Below, one piece after another: positions 11,144 through 24,170 of a stretch of DNA of 64,000 bases (position 1 is the stretch's first letter; each line of letters begins with the position of its first letter). Below the pieces are notes generated by a model, which was given only the letters and a program-made list of their open reading frames with translations, ran no database searches and was not told the origin of the DNA. A program made the position numbers and the translations under genes. This DNA is from Elymus sibiricus (Eukaryota > Streptophyta > Magnoliopsida > Poales > Poaceae): the NCBI GenBank assembly GCA_039707655.1, contig CM077675.1, positions 418,127,162 through 418,191,161 on the forward strand, in the 5' to 3' direction.

Positions 11144-11641
11144 GCGGTCGGATCCCCGTCAAACCCGACGCGATGTTGTTCGGTTTGGCTTCCTCCGCCG
11201 TCCCTACCCTACCGCACGTCAGCATGGCGTGGGCAAAAAACGGTGCCGCGCCGGCGGCTGGTCGGCCATGCGCCGCGTTGCCAGGCGACCGAGGAGGCTC
11301 ATCCGGGCCGTCAGTCCAACTCCAACGCACGACCCCGTACTGTCCGGGTGCATCCGTTTGGGGCAAAACGGACATATTAGACGGCCCAGCGCGCGGGCGC
11401 AAACGGACTTTTGTCCGTTTTCTGTCCGCTTTTGACCCATCCCCGGCCCAAGATTGGGCCGTCTTTGGGGTGAAACGGACAGTGCGCGGACGGGCGGGAC
11501 GCGCGCGCTTGTCCTCCCCTGGCCCGCCCGTCGGTGGCACAAAGCACCCACCCGGCGCCACATTTCGCGCCATTTCCCCTCCCTTTCCCCCCAAAACCCT
11601 CCCACGTCCTGATTTCCCCTTCGCCCACCACCCTCCCGCCA

Positions 11642-12229
11642 TGGCCGATGCCCCGCCGAATTCCGGCGGCCAGGCCGTCGATCCGCCACGAAAGGTGAAG
11701 AAGAAGGCGGCCAAGGGTCCGAAGAAATCTCGGTCGGAACTCACGCCGGCGGAGCTCGCAAAGTTTGACGCGGAATCGGCCAAGATGAGGAACCGGCGGG
11801 CGGCGCAGAAGGGCAAGAACGCCGCGGCCATGCTCGCCGCCGAGCGCGCTGCGTTGGAGGCCGCGCGGCACAAGGCTGACGTCAACGAGAAGGAGGCCAT
11901 CGCCAACAAAGCGCACGCCCTCCTCATGCTTGGGTTGTGCCGTCCGACGAGCTTCCCGGCAGCTCTCGTTGGCCCGGCGAGCACAGGCTCGTCGGTCGTC
12001 CGGCCTCCGCAGTGCCCCTCGCCGACATCGTGGACCACCCCATTGCTGCCAAGGTACGAAGGCCAGACCCGTTTCTCGGGGTCGTCGAACGTTGGCGTGA
12101 TGGCGCCGTCCACCCCGCGCTCCTTGGCCGTCATCGGCCTCAATGTCACGCCGGGGTCCAGCAGCGGCGGCCGCCCGTCCGTCGAGATGCAAAGAAAGCA
12201 AGCACGACCGCCGTCTACGGCCACCATAC
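11642..12229 (+). pseudogene. Harbinger-type SANT/NAM-associated gene, 5' part (interrupted by gypsy insertion)
   Basis: ATG 11642 opens 196 codons without a stop up to the insertion point. The product starts MADAPPNSGGQAVDPPRK and has a Lys/Arg-rich stretch. It continues with an Ala-rich charged helix (LAKFDAESAKMRNRRAAQK, AAAMLAAERAALEAARHK), then a Pro/Ser-rich linker. The insertion lies after 12229, with target duplication CATAC. The frame continues correctly at 24176 if the retroelement and one TSD copy are ignored, so the gene was intact at this point when hit. In its present state the transcript would read into LTR sequence. The second part is at 24176-25520. Confidence 0.7.
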
Positions 12230-13755
12230 TGATGACCCACAAGTATAGGGGGTCTATCGTAATCCTTTCAATAAGTAAGAGTGTCGAACCCAACGAGGAG
12301 CAGAAGGAAATGACAAGCAATTTTCAGTAAGGTATTCTCTGCAAGCACTGAAATTATCGGTAACAGATAGTTTTGTGATAAGATAATTCGTAACGGATAG
12401 CAAGTAACAAATGTAGCAAAGGTGCAGCAAGGTGGCCCAATCCTTTTTGTAGCAAAGGACAAGCCTGAACAAACTCTTATATAAAGCAAAGCGCTCCCGA
12501 GGACACATGGGAATTTCTGTCAAGCTAGTTTTCATCATGCTCATATGATTCGGGTTCGTTACTTTGATAATTTGATATGTGGGTGGACCGGTGCTTGGGT
12601 GCTGCCCTTACTTGGACAAGCCTCCCACTTATGATTAACCTCTCTCGCAAGCATCCGCAACTACGAAAAAGGAATTAAGATAAATCTAACCATAGCATGA
12701 AACATATGGATCCAAATCAGCCCCTTACGAAGCAACGCATAAACTAGGGTTTAAGCTTCTATCACTCTAGCAACCCATCATCTACTTATTACTTCTCAAT
12801 GCCTTCCCCTAGGCCCAAATAATGATGAAGTGTCATGTAGTCGACGTTCACATAACACCACTAGAGGAGAGACAACATACATCTCATCAAAATATCGAAC
12901 GAATACCAAATTCACATGATTACTTATAACAAGACTTATCCCATGTCCTCAGGAACAAACGTAACTACGCACAAAGCATATTCATGTTCATAATCAGAGG
13001 AGTATTAATTATCATTAAGGATCTAAACATATGATCTTCCACCAAGTAAACCAACTAGCATCAACTACAAGGAGTAATCAACACTACTAGCAACCCACAG
13101 GTACCAATCTGAGGTTTTGAGACAAAGATCGGATACAAGAGATGAACTAGGGTTTGGAGAGGAGATGGTGCTAGTGAAGATGTTGATGGAGATTGACCCC
13201 CTCTCGATGAGAGGATCGTTGGTGATGACGATGGCTTCGATTTCCCCCTCCGGGAGGGAAGTTTCCCCGGCAAAACAGCTCCGCCGGAGCCCTAGATTGC
13301 TTCTGCCCAGGTTCCGCCTCGAGACGACGACGCTTCGTCCCGAAAGCTCTCTTATGATTTTTTCCAGGTCAAAACCCTCCATATAGCACAAGATGGGCAC
13401 CGGAGGCCTGCCAGGGGGCCCACAAGTCACAGGGGCGCGCCCAGGGGGGTCGGGCGCGCCCCTCATGCTTGTGGCCTCCTAGTGGGTCCCCTCTGGTATT
13501 TCTTTCGCCCAATATTTTTTATATATTCCAAAAATAATTCTCCGTAACTTTTCAGGACTTTTGGAGTTGTGCAGAATAGGTCTCTCATATTTGCTCCTTT
13601 TCCAGTCCAGAATTCCAGCTGCCGGCATTCTCCCTCTTCATGTAAACCTTGTAAAATAAGAGATAAAAGGCATAAGTATTGTACCATAATGTGTAATAAC
13701 AGCCCATAATGCAATAAATATCAATATAAAAGCATGATGCAAAATTGACGTATCA
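12230..13755 (-). repeat. 3' LTR of the Athila-type element
   Basis: Matches 22684-24170 over its whole length with scattered substitutions. It has an extra segment of about 40 bases around 13392-13435 ('caccggaggcctgccaggg...'). Ends are 5'-TG...CA-3'. Confidence 0.9.
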
Positions 13756-14999
13756 ACTCCCCCAAGCTTAGACCTCGCTTGTCCTCAAGCGAAAGCCGAG
13801 ATCGATAAATATGTCCACATGTTTAGAGATAGAGGTGTCGATAAAATAAAATACGGACATGAGAGCATCGTGATCATCTTTAGAACAACAATACTTATTG
13901 ATATATAATTTCTTATACTAGAGTAACAATTCATTCACAAGGTAAAGTATGAATCAAGAACTCTATTGACAACCAACAAACTATGATCTCAGTCATTGAA
14001 GCAATTGCAATTTATCATAACATCGGAAAGAGTCAATATAAGAGCTTATAAAGCAAATCCACATACTCAATCATCTTTTAGTCTTTCATAATTGCTAACA
14101 CTCACGCGGTACTTATGAGGTCAAAGCTTCAATTGGACACAGAGAAAGATAGGGGCTTATAGTTTTGCCTCCCAAATATTTACCTCAAGGATAATGTCAA
14201 CAGAAATAACTCATGATCACCCACATCCGAGTGGATATATGTGTCTAGATCATTCCCCAACACATAACGCTTGCCAAGAGAGAAAGGCGAAATATAGGAA
14301 GTGGTGAAGTTCACCATGACTCTTGCATAAAGGTAAGTACTAGAAAGTAAAAGTAACAGATAGGCCCTTCGCAGAGGGAAGCAGAGGTTGTCATGCGCTT
14401 TTATAGTTGGATGGGCAATCTCTTAATGCAAAAGAACGTCACTTTATATTGCCGCTTGTGATAAAGAACTTTATTATGCAGTCTGTCGCTTTTATTTCTT
14501 CCATATCACAAGTTCGTACAAAGTTTATTTTCCTCACACTAATAGATCATACATATTTAGGGAGCAAATTTTTTATTGCTTGCACCGATGACAACTTATT
14601 TGAAGGATCTTACTCAATCCATAGGTAGGTATGGTGGACTCTCATGGCAAAACTGGTTTAAGGGTGTTTGGATGCACAAGTAGTATCTCTACTTGGTGCG
14701 GAAGTTTCGGCTAGTATGAGGTGGAAGCAAGCGTCACATGTTAGAGGATCCATGACAATATAACTTCTATTCGGAAATAAGCAAACATAACTCATTATGT
14801 TGTCTTCCTTGTCCAACATCAACTTCTTAGCATATAATATTTTAATGAGTGCTCACAATCATAAAAGATGTCCAAGATAATATATTTATATGTGAACCTC
14901 TCTTTCTTTATTACTTCCTTTTAATTGCAACAATGACCAATCGCTATGTTTGTCAACTCACAACAAATTTCAATCGACATACTTCTTATATGTGAAGTC
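13756..14999 (-). mobile_element. 3' non-coding internal region of the Athila-type element
   Basis: The polypurine tract abuts the 3' LTR (minus strand AAGCTTGGGGGAGT, 13756-13770). About 14080-15000 is clearly homologous to 49130-50300 in the other gypsy element, including 'ataggtaggtatggtggactctcatgg' and 'gttagaggatccatracaatataacttctat'. No coding capacity. Confidence 0.75.
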
Positions 15000-16743
15000 T
15001 GTTGGGGAACGGAGCATGAATTTCAAAAAAATTCCTACGCTCACGCAAGATCTATCCATGGAGATGCATCGCTACGAGAGGGGAGAGTGTGTCTACGTAC
15101 CCTCGTAAACCATTAGCGGAAGCGTCTCACAACGCGGTTGATGTAGTCGAACAATCCTTCGAGCTCCACCGATCGAGTACCGAACGTACGGCACCTCCGA
15201 GTTCTATACACGTGCAGCTCGGTGACGTTCCTCGCCTTCTTGATCCAGCAAGACGTCGAGGTAATAGATGAGTTCCGTCAGCACGACGGCGTGGCGACGG
15301 TGACGGTGAAGTGATTCCGGCAGGGCTTCGCCTAAGCTCTCCGAAAATATGACCGAGGTGGAAAACGGAGATCGGGGCACCGCACACGGCTTTGGGACAA
15401 TTGTGTACTTTGGGGTGCCCCCTTGCCCCCGTATATAAAGGATGAGAGGGAGGAGGCCGGCCCCCTAGGGGTGCGCCAAGTGTGGGGAGTCCTACTAGGA
15501 CTCCTTAGTCCTAGTAGGATTCCACCTCCCATACGGAGTAGGAAAGAGGGAAGGGAGAGGGAAAGGAAAGAGGGGGCTGCGCCCCCTCCCCTAGTCCAAT
15601 TCGGTTTGGGCAAGGGGGGGCGCGAGCCTCCTCACGTGGCCTGCCTCTCCTTTTCCCGTATGGCCCAATAAGGCCCATTACTTCTCCCGGTGAATTCCCG
15701 TAACTCCCCGGTACTCCGAAAAATACCCGAATCACTCGGAACCTTTCCGACGTCCGAATATAGCCTTCCAATATATGAATCTTTACCTCTCGACCATTTC
15801 GAGACTCCTCGTCATGTCCGTGATCTCATCCGGGACTCCGAACAAACTTAGGCCACCAATCACATAACTCATATAATACTAAATCGTCATCAAACCTTAA
15901 GTGTGCGGACCCTACGGGTTCGGGAATGATGTAGACATGACCGAGACGACTCTCCGGTCAATAACTAACAGTGGAACCTGGATGCTCATATTGGTTCCTA
16001 CATATTCCACGAAGATCTTTATCGGTGAACCTCATATGTCAACATACGTTGTTCCCTTTGTCTGGCGGTATGTTACTTGCCCGAGATTCGATCGTCGGTA
16101 TCCAATACCTAGTTCAATCTCGTTACCGGCAAGTCTCTTTACTCGTTCCGTAATACGTCATCTTGTAACTAACTCTTTAGTCACGGTGCTTGCAAGGCTT
16201 CTGTGATGCTGTATTACCGAGAGGGCCCAGAGATACCTCTCCGATAGTCGGAGTGACAAATTCCAATCTCGATCCATGCCAACTCAACAAACACTTTCGG
16301 AGATACCTGTAGTGCACCTTTATAATCACCCAGTTACGTTGTGACGTTTGATACACCCAAAGTATCCTACGGTATCCGGGAGTTGCATGATCTCATGGTC
16401 AGAGGAACGTGTATTTGACATAGTGAAAGCAATAGCAATAAACTGAACGATCATTTGCTATGCTAACGGTTGGGTCAAGTCCATCACATCATTCTCCTAA
16501 TGATGTGATCCCATTATCAAATGACAACTCATGTCCATGGTCAGGAAATCTTGACCATCTTTTGATCAACGAGCTAGTCTAGTAGAGGCTTACTAGGGAC
16601 ACAGTATTTGTTTATCTATTCACACATGTATTTAGTTTCCGGTCAATACAATTCTAGCATGAATAATAAGCTATTATCATGAACGGGAATATATGATAAT
16701 AACTAATTTATTATTGCCTCTAGGGCATATTTCCAACAAAGTC
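14995..16743 (-). mobile_element. Solo LTR of the BARE-1/WIS/Angela copia group, inverted
   Basis: The LTR is 15000-16738 (1739 bases), with 5-bp TSD AAGTC at 14995-14999 and 16739-16743. On the minus strand it starts TGTTGGAAATATGCCCTAGA, the hallmark of this Triticeae copia group, and it ends CCCCAACA. No internal region remains, so it formed by LTR-LTR recombination after inserting into the Athila element. The uninterrupted target is visible in the related element near 50295 ('tgtgaagtcattactcccc'). Confidence 0.92.
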
Positions 16744-17072
16744 ATCACTCCCCATAAGATCATCATATATACTCTTTGCTTTTATTATATACTTCTTTTA
16801 TTTCTTTTTTCTCAAGATCATAGCAAGCACGCAAAGCCCTCAACTCAAAACTACTTTTTATTATATAACTCTCGGACTCGCTTACATAGGGGGAACATAA
16901 AGCAAAACTCAAAAATAGATCACACAAAAAACTTTATTCTACTAGATCAAGATATAACCAAAAGGATCGAACTGAGAAAAACGATAAAAGTAAAAGATGT
17001 GAAGGTGAGACGATACCGGGGCACCTCCCCCAAGCTTGGCACAAGCCAAGGGGAGTGCCCATACCCATGTGT

Positions 17073-17528
17073 TTAGTTGTCTTTCTTCGGAGGTGGTGAT
17101 GTTATATTCTTGGCGATGATGCCCCGCAGAATGCGATTCTCCTCCTCAAGCTTGTTATTTTGCTGTCTAAGATCCATCATTTCCTTGCGAAGTTTTCCAG
17201 TGACGGTTAGAGCTCCCATCACCCATGGATGTTTCATTGCTGCGGGGGAAGAAGCAACACTCTTTTTCATATTTTCATAAGTAAGAAATTTAGCATTGGG
17301 AGGGATGATCGAATTCGGAATTGCTGGGCTCTGAAGTTCCTCCAACATGGTTCCAAGTTGTAGACGAGAGGTAACTTCTTGGTCTTCCTCCATGGCATCC
17401 ACCCATTTCAAGTCGGCCTCCATCTCTTCCTCCGTCGCCTGCCCAAAGTGGTTGGCTTCGCTGTATGCTCCGGGCCCCGGTGTCAGGTGAGAGGCACGGC
17501 TCTCCCCGACCGACTCTTGTGACGACAT
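17073..17528 (-). CDS. Extra ORF downstream of pol in the Athila-type element, coiled-coil protein
   Basis: A complete 151-codon frame runs from ATG 17528 to a stop at 17073-17075, in the same orientation as pol and about 310 bases downstream of it. The N-terminal half is acidic (QATEEEMEADLKWVDAMEED). The C-terminal third is a heptad-like coiled coil (LRKEMMDLRQQNNKLEEENR). No membrane segment or signal peptide is visible, so nothing supports an envelope role. It has no stop or frameshift, although gag-pol in the same copy has three lesions. Function unknown. It may be an accessory protein of this lineage. Confidence 0.5.
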   Translation of the reverse strand: MSSQESVGESRASHLTPGPGAYSEANHFGQATEEEMEADLKWVDAMEEDQEVTSRLQLGTMLEELQSPAIPNSIIPPNAKFLTYENMKKSVASSPAAMKHPWVMGALTVTGKLRKEMMDLRQQNNKLEEENRILRGIIAKNITSPPPKKDN

Positions 17529-17838
17529 CTTGCTCTAAATCTGCAGCAGAAACAACTCAAAACAAAAACAGGAAGTATTGTCGTGATACAAAGGTCCAAA
17601 CCTTCGGGAGATTATATAATGAATTTTTTACCGACCTAAAGGAGTGTACCACAAGAAAACGGAGTCCGGAGGGTGCACGGGGTGGCCACAAGCCACAGGG
17701 GCTCGCCCTCCTGGCTTGTCGCCTCCTCGTGCACTTTTTGGACTACTTTAAATTTTCCTAATTTTTTAAATATTCCAAAACGGAGAAAAATTGCTATTGA
17801 AAAAGTTTTGGAGTCGGTTTACTTACCGTACCACATAC

Positions 17839-20800
17839 CTATTCCTTTTCGGAGTCTGAAACGTTCTGGTAGGTCTCCCTAATGTACTCCTCCAGAGTTA
17901 TGGTATTGATAATATTGGTTTCAACATTTATGGGAGTACCTGAGATATAATGTTTGATTCTTTGCCCGTTTACCACCTTCGGATTTGTGCCTTCGGCGTT
18001 GTTGATCTTGATGGCACCGGAACGATATACTTCCTCGATAATGTAAGGCCCTTCCCATTTAGAGAGAAGTTTTCCTACAAAAAATCTTAAACGAGAATTG
18101 TATAGCAAGACATGGTCACCTACATTGAATTCACGCTTTTGTATCCTCTTATCATGCCATCTCTTAACCTTTTCTTTAAACAACTTGGCATTCTCATAGG
18201 CCTGGGTTCTCCATTCATCAAGTGAGCTAATGTCAAACAACCTCTTCTCACCAGCAAGTTTGAAATCATAGTTGAGCTCTTTGATTGCCCAATAAGCTTT
18301 ATGTTCTACTTCTAGAGGTAAGTGACATGCTTTACCATAAACCATTTTATACGGAGACATACCCATAGGGTTTTTGTAAGCAGTTCTATAAGCCCATAAT
18401 GCATCATCAAGTTTCTTAGACCAATTCTTTCTAGATCTATTAACAGTCTTTTGCAAGATCAATTTAATTTCTCTATTGCTTAGTTCTACTTGACCACTAG
18501 ACCGAGGATGATAAGGAGATGCAATTCTATGATTAACATCATACTTAGCAAGCAATTTACGAAAAGCACCATGAATAAAGTGTGAACCACCATCAGTCAT
18601 TAAATATCTAGGGACTCCAAATCTAGGGAAAATAACTTCTTTAAGCATTTTAATAGAAGTGTTATGATCAGCACTAATAGTTGGAATAGCTTCTACCCAC
18701 TTAGTAACATAATCAACATCAACTAGAATATGAGTATACCCGTTAGACTTTGGAAAAGGTCCCATATAATCAAAACCCCAAACATCAAATGGTTCAATAA
18801 CAAGAGAGTAATTCATAGGCATTTCCTGACGTCTACTAATATTACCAATTCTTTGGCATTCATCACAAGACAAGACAAACTTACGAGCATCCTTGAAGAG
18901 AGTAGGCCAATAAAAACCAGATGGTAATACCTTGTGTGCAGTTCTATCTCCAGCGTGGTGTCCTCCGTAGGCCTCGGAGTGACACTTGTGTAGGATCTGT
19001 TCCTGTTCATGCTCAGGTACACAACGTCTAATAACACCATCTACTCCTTCTTTATAAAGGTGTGGATCATCCCAAAAGTAATGTCTTAAATCATAGAAGA
19101 ACTTTTTCTTTTGTTGGTAAGTGAAACTAGGTGGTATAAATTTAGCAACAATGTAATTAGCATAATCAGCATACCATGGAGCATTACGTGAAGCATTTAT
19201 GACAGCTAATTGTTCATCAGGAAAGCTATCATCAATAGGTAGTGGGTCATCAAGAACATTTTCTAACCTAGACAAGTTATCTGCTACGGGGTTCTCAGCA
19301 CCCTTTCTATCAATAATATGCAAATCAAATTCTTGTAGCAGAAGAACCCATCTAATAAGTCTAGGTTTAGCATCTTTCTTTTCCATAAGATATTTAATAA
19401 CAGCATGATCAGTGTGAACAGTAACTTTGGAATCAACAATATAAGGTCTGAACTTATCACAAGCAAACACAACTGCTAAAAATTCCTTTTCAGTGGTAGC
19501 ATAGTTTCTTTGAGCACTGTCTAGAGTTTTACTAGCATAATGGATAACATTTAATTTCTTATCAACTCTTTGTCCTAGAATAGCACTAACGGCATAATCA
19601 CTAGCATCACACATAATTTCAAAGGGTAGGTTCCAATCAGGTGGTTGAACAACAGGTGCAGTGATCAAGGCTTTCTTAAGGATTTCAAATGCTTCTACAC
19701 AATCATCATAAAAAATAAAAGGAATATCTTTTTTGCAAGAGATTAGTGAGAGGCCGAGAAATTTTAGAGAAGTCTTTAATAAATCTCCTATAGAAACCAG
19801 CATGACCAAGGAAACTTCTTATACCTCTGATATCCGTAGGACACGGCATTTTTTCAATAGCATCAACTTTAGCTTTATCAACTTCAATACCTCTTCCAGA
19901 GATTTTGTGTCCCAAGACAATACCTTCATTAACCATAAAGTGGCACTTCTCCCAATTCAAGACAAGATTAGTTTCTTCACATCTCTGCAAAACTCGATCA
20001 AGGTTGCTCAAGCAATCATCAAAAGAAGTTTCGTAAACGGAGAAATCATCCATGAAAACCTCAACAATCTTTTCATAAAAGTCAGAGAATATAGCAGTCA
20101 TACATCTTTGAAAGGTAGCAGGTGCATTGCATAAATCAAAAGGCATACGTCTATAAGCAAAGGTACCGAAAGGACAAGTAAAAATGGGCTTCTCTTGGTC
20201 CTCTTTTGACACAGGTATTTGAGAGAAACCAGAATAACCATCTAGAAAGCAAAAGTGTGTGTGTTTGGATAGTCTTTCTAGCATTTGATCAATAAAAGGT
20301 AGAGGGTAATGATCTTTCCTAGTAGCTTTATTTAATTTCCTAAAATCAGTTACCATTCTATATCCTGTAACAATTCTTTGCGGGATCAATTCATTTTTAT
20401 CATTAGGAACAACAGTAATACCTCCCTTCTTAGGGACACAATGAACATGACTAACCCATCTACTATCAGCAATAGGATAAATTATACCTGCCTCCAGAAG
20501 CTTTAATATTTCATTTCTTACCACTTCTTTCATTTTAGGATTTAACCGTCGTTGGTGATCAACAACTGGTTTAGCATCAGGCTCCATATTAATTTTATGC
20601 TGACATAGAGTGGGACTAATGCCCTTAAGATCATCAAGAGTATATCCAATAGCAGCACGGTGCTTCTTCAGAGTTTTCAATAATCTCTTTTCTTCATGCT
20701 CTGAAAGGTTAGCACTAATAATAACAGGATATATCTTCTTTTCATCAAGATAAGCGTATTTCAGAGTATCCGGTAATTGTTTAAGCTCAAACACGGGATC

Positions 20801-21004
20801 ACCCTTTGGTGGAGGAGGATCCCCAAGTATTTCAACAGGCAATTTGTTTTTCAAAATAGGATGTTGATCAAAGAAAATCTTATCTATTTCATTCCTTTCA
20901 TTCATATGCATATCGTTTTCATGGTCTAGCAAATATTGTTCTAAGGGATCAGTAGGAGGCACAGCAATAGAGGCAAGATCAATAATTTCGTCCTTACTAG
21001 GCAA
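17839..21004 (-). pseudogene. Athila-type pol (reverse transcriptase, RNase H, integrase) with one frameshift
   Basis: Two overlapping minus frames form one pol. The first (19706-21004) holds the reverse transcriptase with FRKLNKATRKDHYPLPFIDQ, MPFDLCNAPATFQRCM and the catalytic FMDDFSVY near 20050. A +1 shift in a six-base homopolymer at 19729-19734 breaks it. The second frame (17839-19809) carries RNase H ([29 protein letters not shown]). The integrase has an HHCC finger ([29 protein letters not shown]) and D-D-E residues in FDYMGPF, TDGGSHF and VELSNRE. There is no chromodomain at the C terminus. The lesion would prevent RNase H and integrase being made with the reverse transcriptase. Confidence 0.9.
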
Positions 21005-21007
21005 TTC

Positions 21008-22576
21008 TTAATCATGGGGTTGTCTACGAAATTTAGAGAAATTGAACTCATGAGACACATCCCCAAAACTTACAGTAACAGTTTTTTTCTCACAATCTAT
21101 CTTAGCATTAACAGTATTCAAGAAGGGTCTACCAAATATAATGGGACAAAAATCATCTTGTGGGGAACCAAGAACAAGAAAATCAGTAGGATATTTTATT
21201 TTCCCACACAAGACTTCAACATCTCTAACAATCCCAACTGGCGCTATAGTATCTCTATTAGCAAGCTTAATGGTAACATCAATTTCTTCTAATTCAGCTG
21301 GCGCAATATCATTCATAATTTCTTGATATAAGGTAAAGGGAATTGCACTCACATTAGCACCCACATCACATAAGCCATGATAACAACGATCTCCTATTAT
21401 AAAAGAAACAACAGGCATGCCAACAATAGGTCTATGTTTATCTTTAGTATCAGGTCTAGCAATTCTAGCAGCTTCATCACAGAAATGAATAACATGGCCA
21501 TCAATATTATCAACCAAGAGATCTTTAACCATAGCAATACTAGGTTCAACTTTAATTTGTTCAGGGGGTGTAGGTGTTCTAACATAGCTCTTACGAACCA
21601 CAGTTGAAGCTTTAGCATGTTCCTTTATTCTAACAGGGAAAGGTGGTTTCTCGATATAAGCAGTAGGAATAACAGGATCAACATTATAAATAATAGTTTC
21701 TTCTTCAACTTTAATAGGTTCAACTACTTTCACTTCAATGGGAGGATGATATTTAAACCACTTCTCCTTAGGGAGATCAACATGAGCAGCAAATGATTCA
21801 CAGAAAGAAGCTACTATCTCAGAGTCAAGTCCATATTTAGTGCTAAATTCACGAAAAGCATCGGTGTCTACAAAGGATTTAACACAATCAAACTTAAGGT
21901 TTATACCTGACTCTTTACCTTCGTCGACTTCCCAATCTTCAGAGTTGCGTTTAATTCTTTCCAATAAACCCCATTTGAATTCAATATCCTTGTTCATAAA
22001 GGAACCAGTACAAGAAGTATCGAGCATGGATTGATCATTACGAGAAAGCCGAGCATAAAAATTCTGAATAATAATTTCTCTTGAGAGCTCATGATTGGGG
22101 CATGAATATAACATTGACTTAAGCCTCCCCCAAGCTTGAGCGATACTTTCTCCTTCACGAGGCCAAAAATTATAAATATAATTCCGATCACGATGAACCA
22201 GATGCATAGGATAAAACTTCTGATGAAATTCCAATTTCAATCGGTTGTAGTTCCATGATCCAATATCATCACATAGACTATACTATGTCAATGCCTTCTC
22301 CTTCAAAGATAAAGGAAAGACCTTCTTCTTGACATCATCCTCGGGCAAACCTTCAAGCTTAAATAATCCACAAACTTCATCCACATAGATCAGATGCAAA
22401 TCAGGATGTAGTGTTCCATCTCCTGCATAAGGATTAGCTAGCAGTTTCTCTATCATACCCGAAGGAATTTCATAATAAATATTTTCAGTAGGTTCAGTAG
22501 GTTGAGGAGCAACTTTTTGTGCTTCCGTTCGAGGTGAAGATACCCCGAACAAGCCCCTCAAAAGATTATTTTCCAT
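21008..22576 (-). pseudogene. Athila-type gag and protease region with two in-frame stops
   Basis: The frame starts at ATG 22576 (MENNLLRGLFG), about 80 bases inside the primer-binding site. It includes the gag core (FPLSLKEKALT, EFHQKFYPMHLVHRDRNYIY, WGRLKSMLYSCPNHELSREI). A pepsin-type protease centre, GLCDVGANVSAIPF, lies near 21340-21385. In-frame TAG at 22285-22283 replaces what is normally a Trp codon just after KEKALT. TAA at 21010-21008 separates this region from pol, which continues in the same frame. Both look like single-base changes. With them repaired in concept, gag and pol would form one polyprotein, as is usual for this lineage. Confidence 0.88.
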
Positions 22577-22654
22577 AGTAACAAGTGACAGTAAATTTCA
22601 GCACACTATATAAATTTTTTCCTTACCAAATTCCACTCACCAAAGGCGCTTCAC

Positions 22655-22672
22655 TCCCCGGCAACGGCGCCA
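22655..22672 (-). other. Primer-binding site (tRNA-Asp type) of the Athila-type element
   Basis: Plus-strand tccccggcaacggcgcca equals the 3' end of plant tRNA-Asp including CCA. On the minus strand it reads TGGCGCCGTTGCCGGGGA just inside the 5' LTR (11 bases from its edge). Confidence 0.88.
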
Positions 22673-22683
22673 GAAAAGAGTCT

Positions 22684-24170
22684 TGATGACCCACAAGTAT
22701 AGGGGATCTATCGTAGTCCTTTCGATAAGTAAGAGTCTCGAACCGAACGAGGAGCAGAAGGAAATGACAAGCAGTTTTCAGTAAGGTATTCTCTGCAAGC
22801 ACTGAAATTATCGGTAACAGATAGTTTTGTGATAAGATAATTCGTAACGGATAGCAAGTAACAAATGTAGCAAAGGTGCAGCAAGGTGGCCCAATCCTTT
22901 TTGTAGCAAAGGACAAGCCTGGACAAACTCTTATATAAAGCAAAGCGCTCCCGAGGACACATGGGAATTTCTGTCAAGCTAGTTTTCATCATGCTCATAT
23001 GATTCGCGTTCGTTACTTTGATAATTTGATATGTGGATGGACCGGTGCTTGGGTGCTGCCCTTACTTGGACAAGCCTCCCACTTATGATTAACCTCTCTC
23101 GCAAGCATCCGCAACTACGAAAAAGGAATTAAGATAAATCTAACCATAGCATGAAACATATGGATCCAAATCAGCCCCTTACGAAGCAACGCATAAACTA
23201 GGGTTTAAGCTTCTGTCACTCTAGCAACCCATCATCTACTTATTACTTCCCAATGCCTTCCCCTAGGCCCAAATAATGGTGAAGTGTCATGTAGTCGACG
23301 TTCACATAACACCACTAGAGGAGAGACAACATACATCTCATCAAAATATCGAACGAATACCAAATTCACATGATTACTTATAACAAGACTTATCCCATGT
23401 CCTCAGGAACAAACGTAACTACTCACAAAGCATATTCATGTTCATAATCAGAGGAGTATTAATTATCATTAAGGATCTGAACATATGATCTTCCACCAAG
23501 TAAACCAACTAGCATCAACTACAAGGAGTAATCAACACTACTAGCAACCCACAGGTACCAATCTGAGGTTTTGAGACAAAGATCGGATACAAGAGATGAA
23601 CTAGGGTTTGGAGAGGAGATGGTGCTGGTGAAGATGTTGATGGAGATTGACCCCCTCTCGATGAGAGGATCGTTGGTGATGACGATGGCTTCGATTTCCC
23701 CCTCCGGGAGGGAAGTTTCCCCGGCAGAACAGCTCCGCCGGAGCCCTAGATTGCTTCTACCCAGGTTCCGCCTCGAGACGACGGCGCTTCGTCCCGAAAG
23801 CTCTCTTATGATTTTTCCAGGTCAAAATCCTCCATATAGCAGAAGATGGGCGCGCCCAGGGGGGTAGGGCGCGCCCCCCAGGCTTGTGGCCTCCTGATGG
23901 GTCCCCTTTGGTATTTCTTTCGCCCAATATTTTTTTATATATTCCAAAATAATTCTCCGTAACTTTTCAGGACTTTTGGAGTTGTGCAGAATATGTCTCT
24001 CATATTTGCTCCTTTTCCAGTCCAGAATTCCAGCTGCCGGCATTCTTCCTCTTCATGTAAACCTTATAAAATAAGAGAGAAAAGGCATAAGTATTGTACC
24101 ATAATGTGTAATAACAGCCCATAATGCAATAAATATCAATATAAAAGCATGATGCAAAATGGACGTATCA
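22684..24170 (-). repeat. 5' LTR of the Athila-type element
   Basis: Partner of 12230-13755. On the minus strand it starts TGATACGTCCATTTTGCATC and ends at 22684. It is followed on the right by the target duplication CATAC and resumption of the interrupted Harbinger gene. Confidence 0.9.

Noticed and set aside
10563..12330. Very long open frames on both strands (585 and 510 codons) across the Harbinger 5' region
   Set aside because: The minus frame runs through MULE ends, a tandem repeat and an LTR, and is open because the sequence is GC-rich. Only the plus frame from 11642 has family support.
17073..17528. Envelope-like gene in the Athila-type element
   Set aside because: No signal peptide, membrane segment or cysteine pattern is visible in the frame, so it is described only as an accessory coiled-coil ORF.
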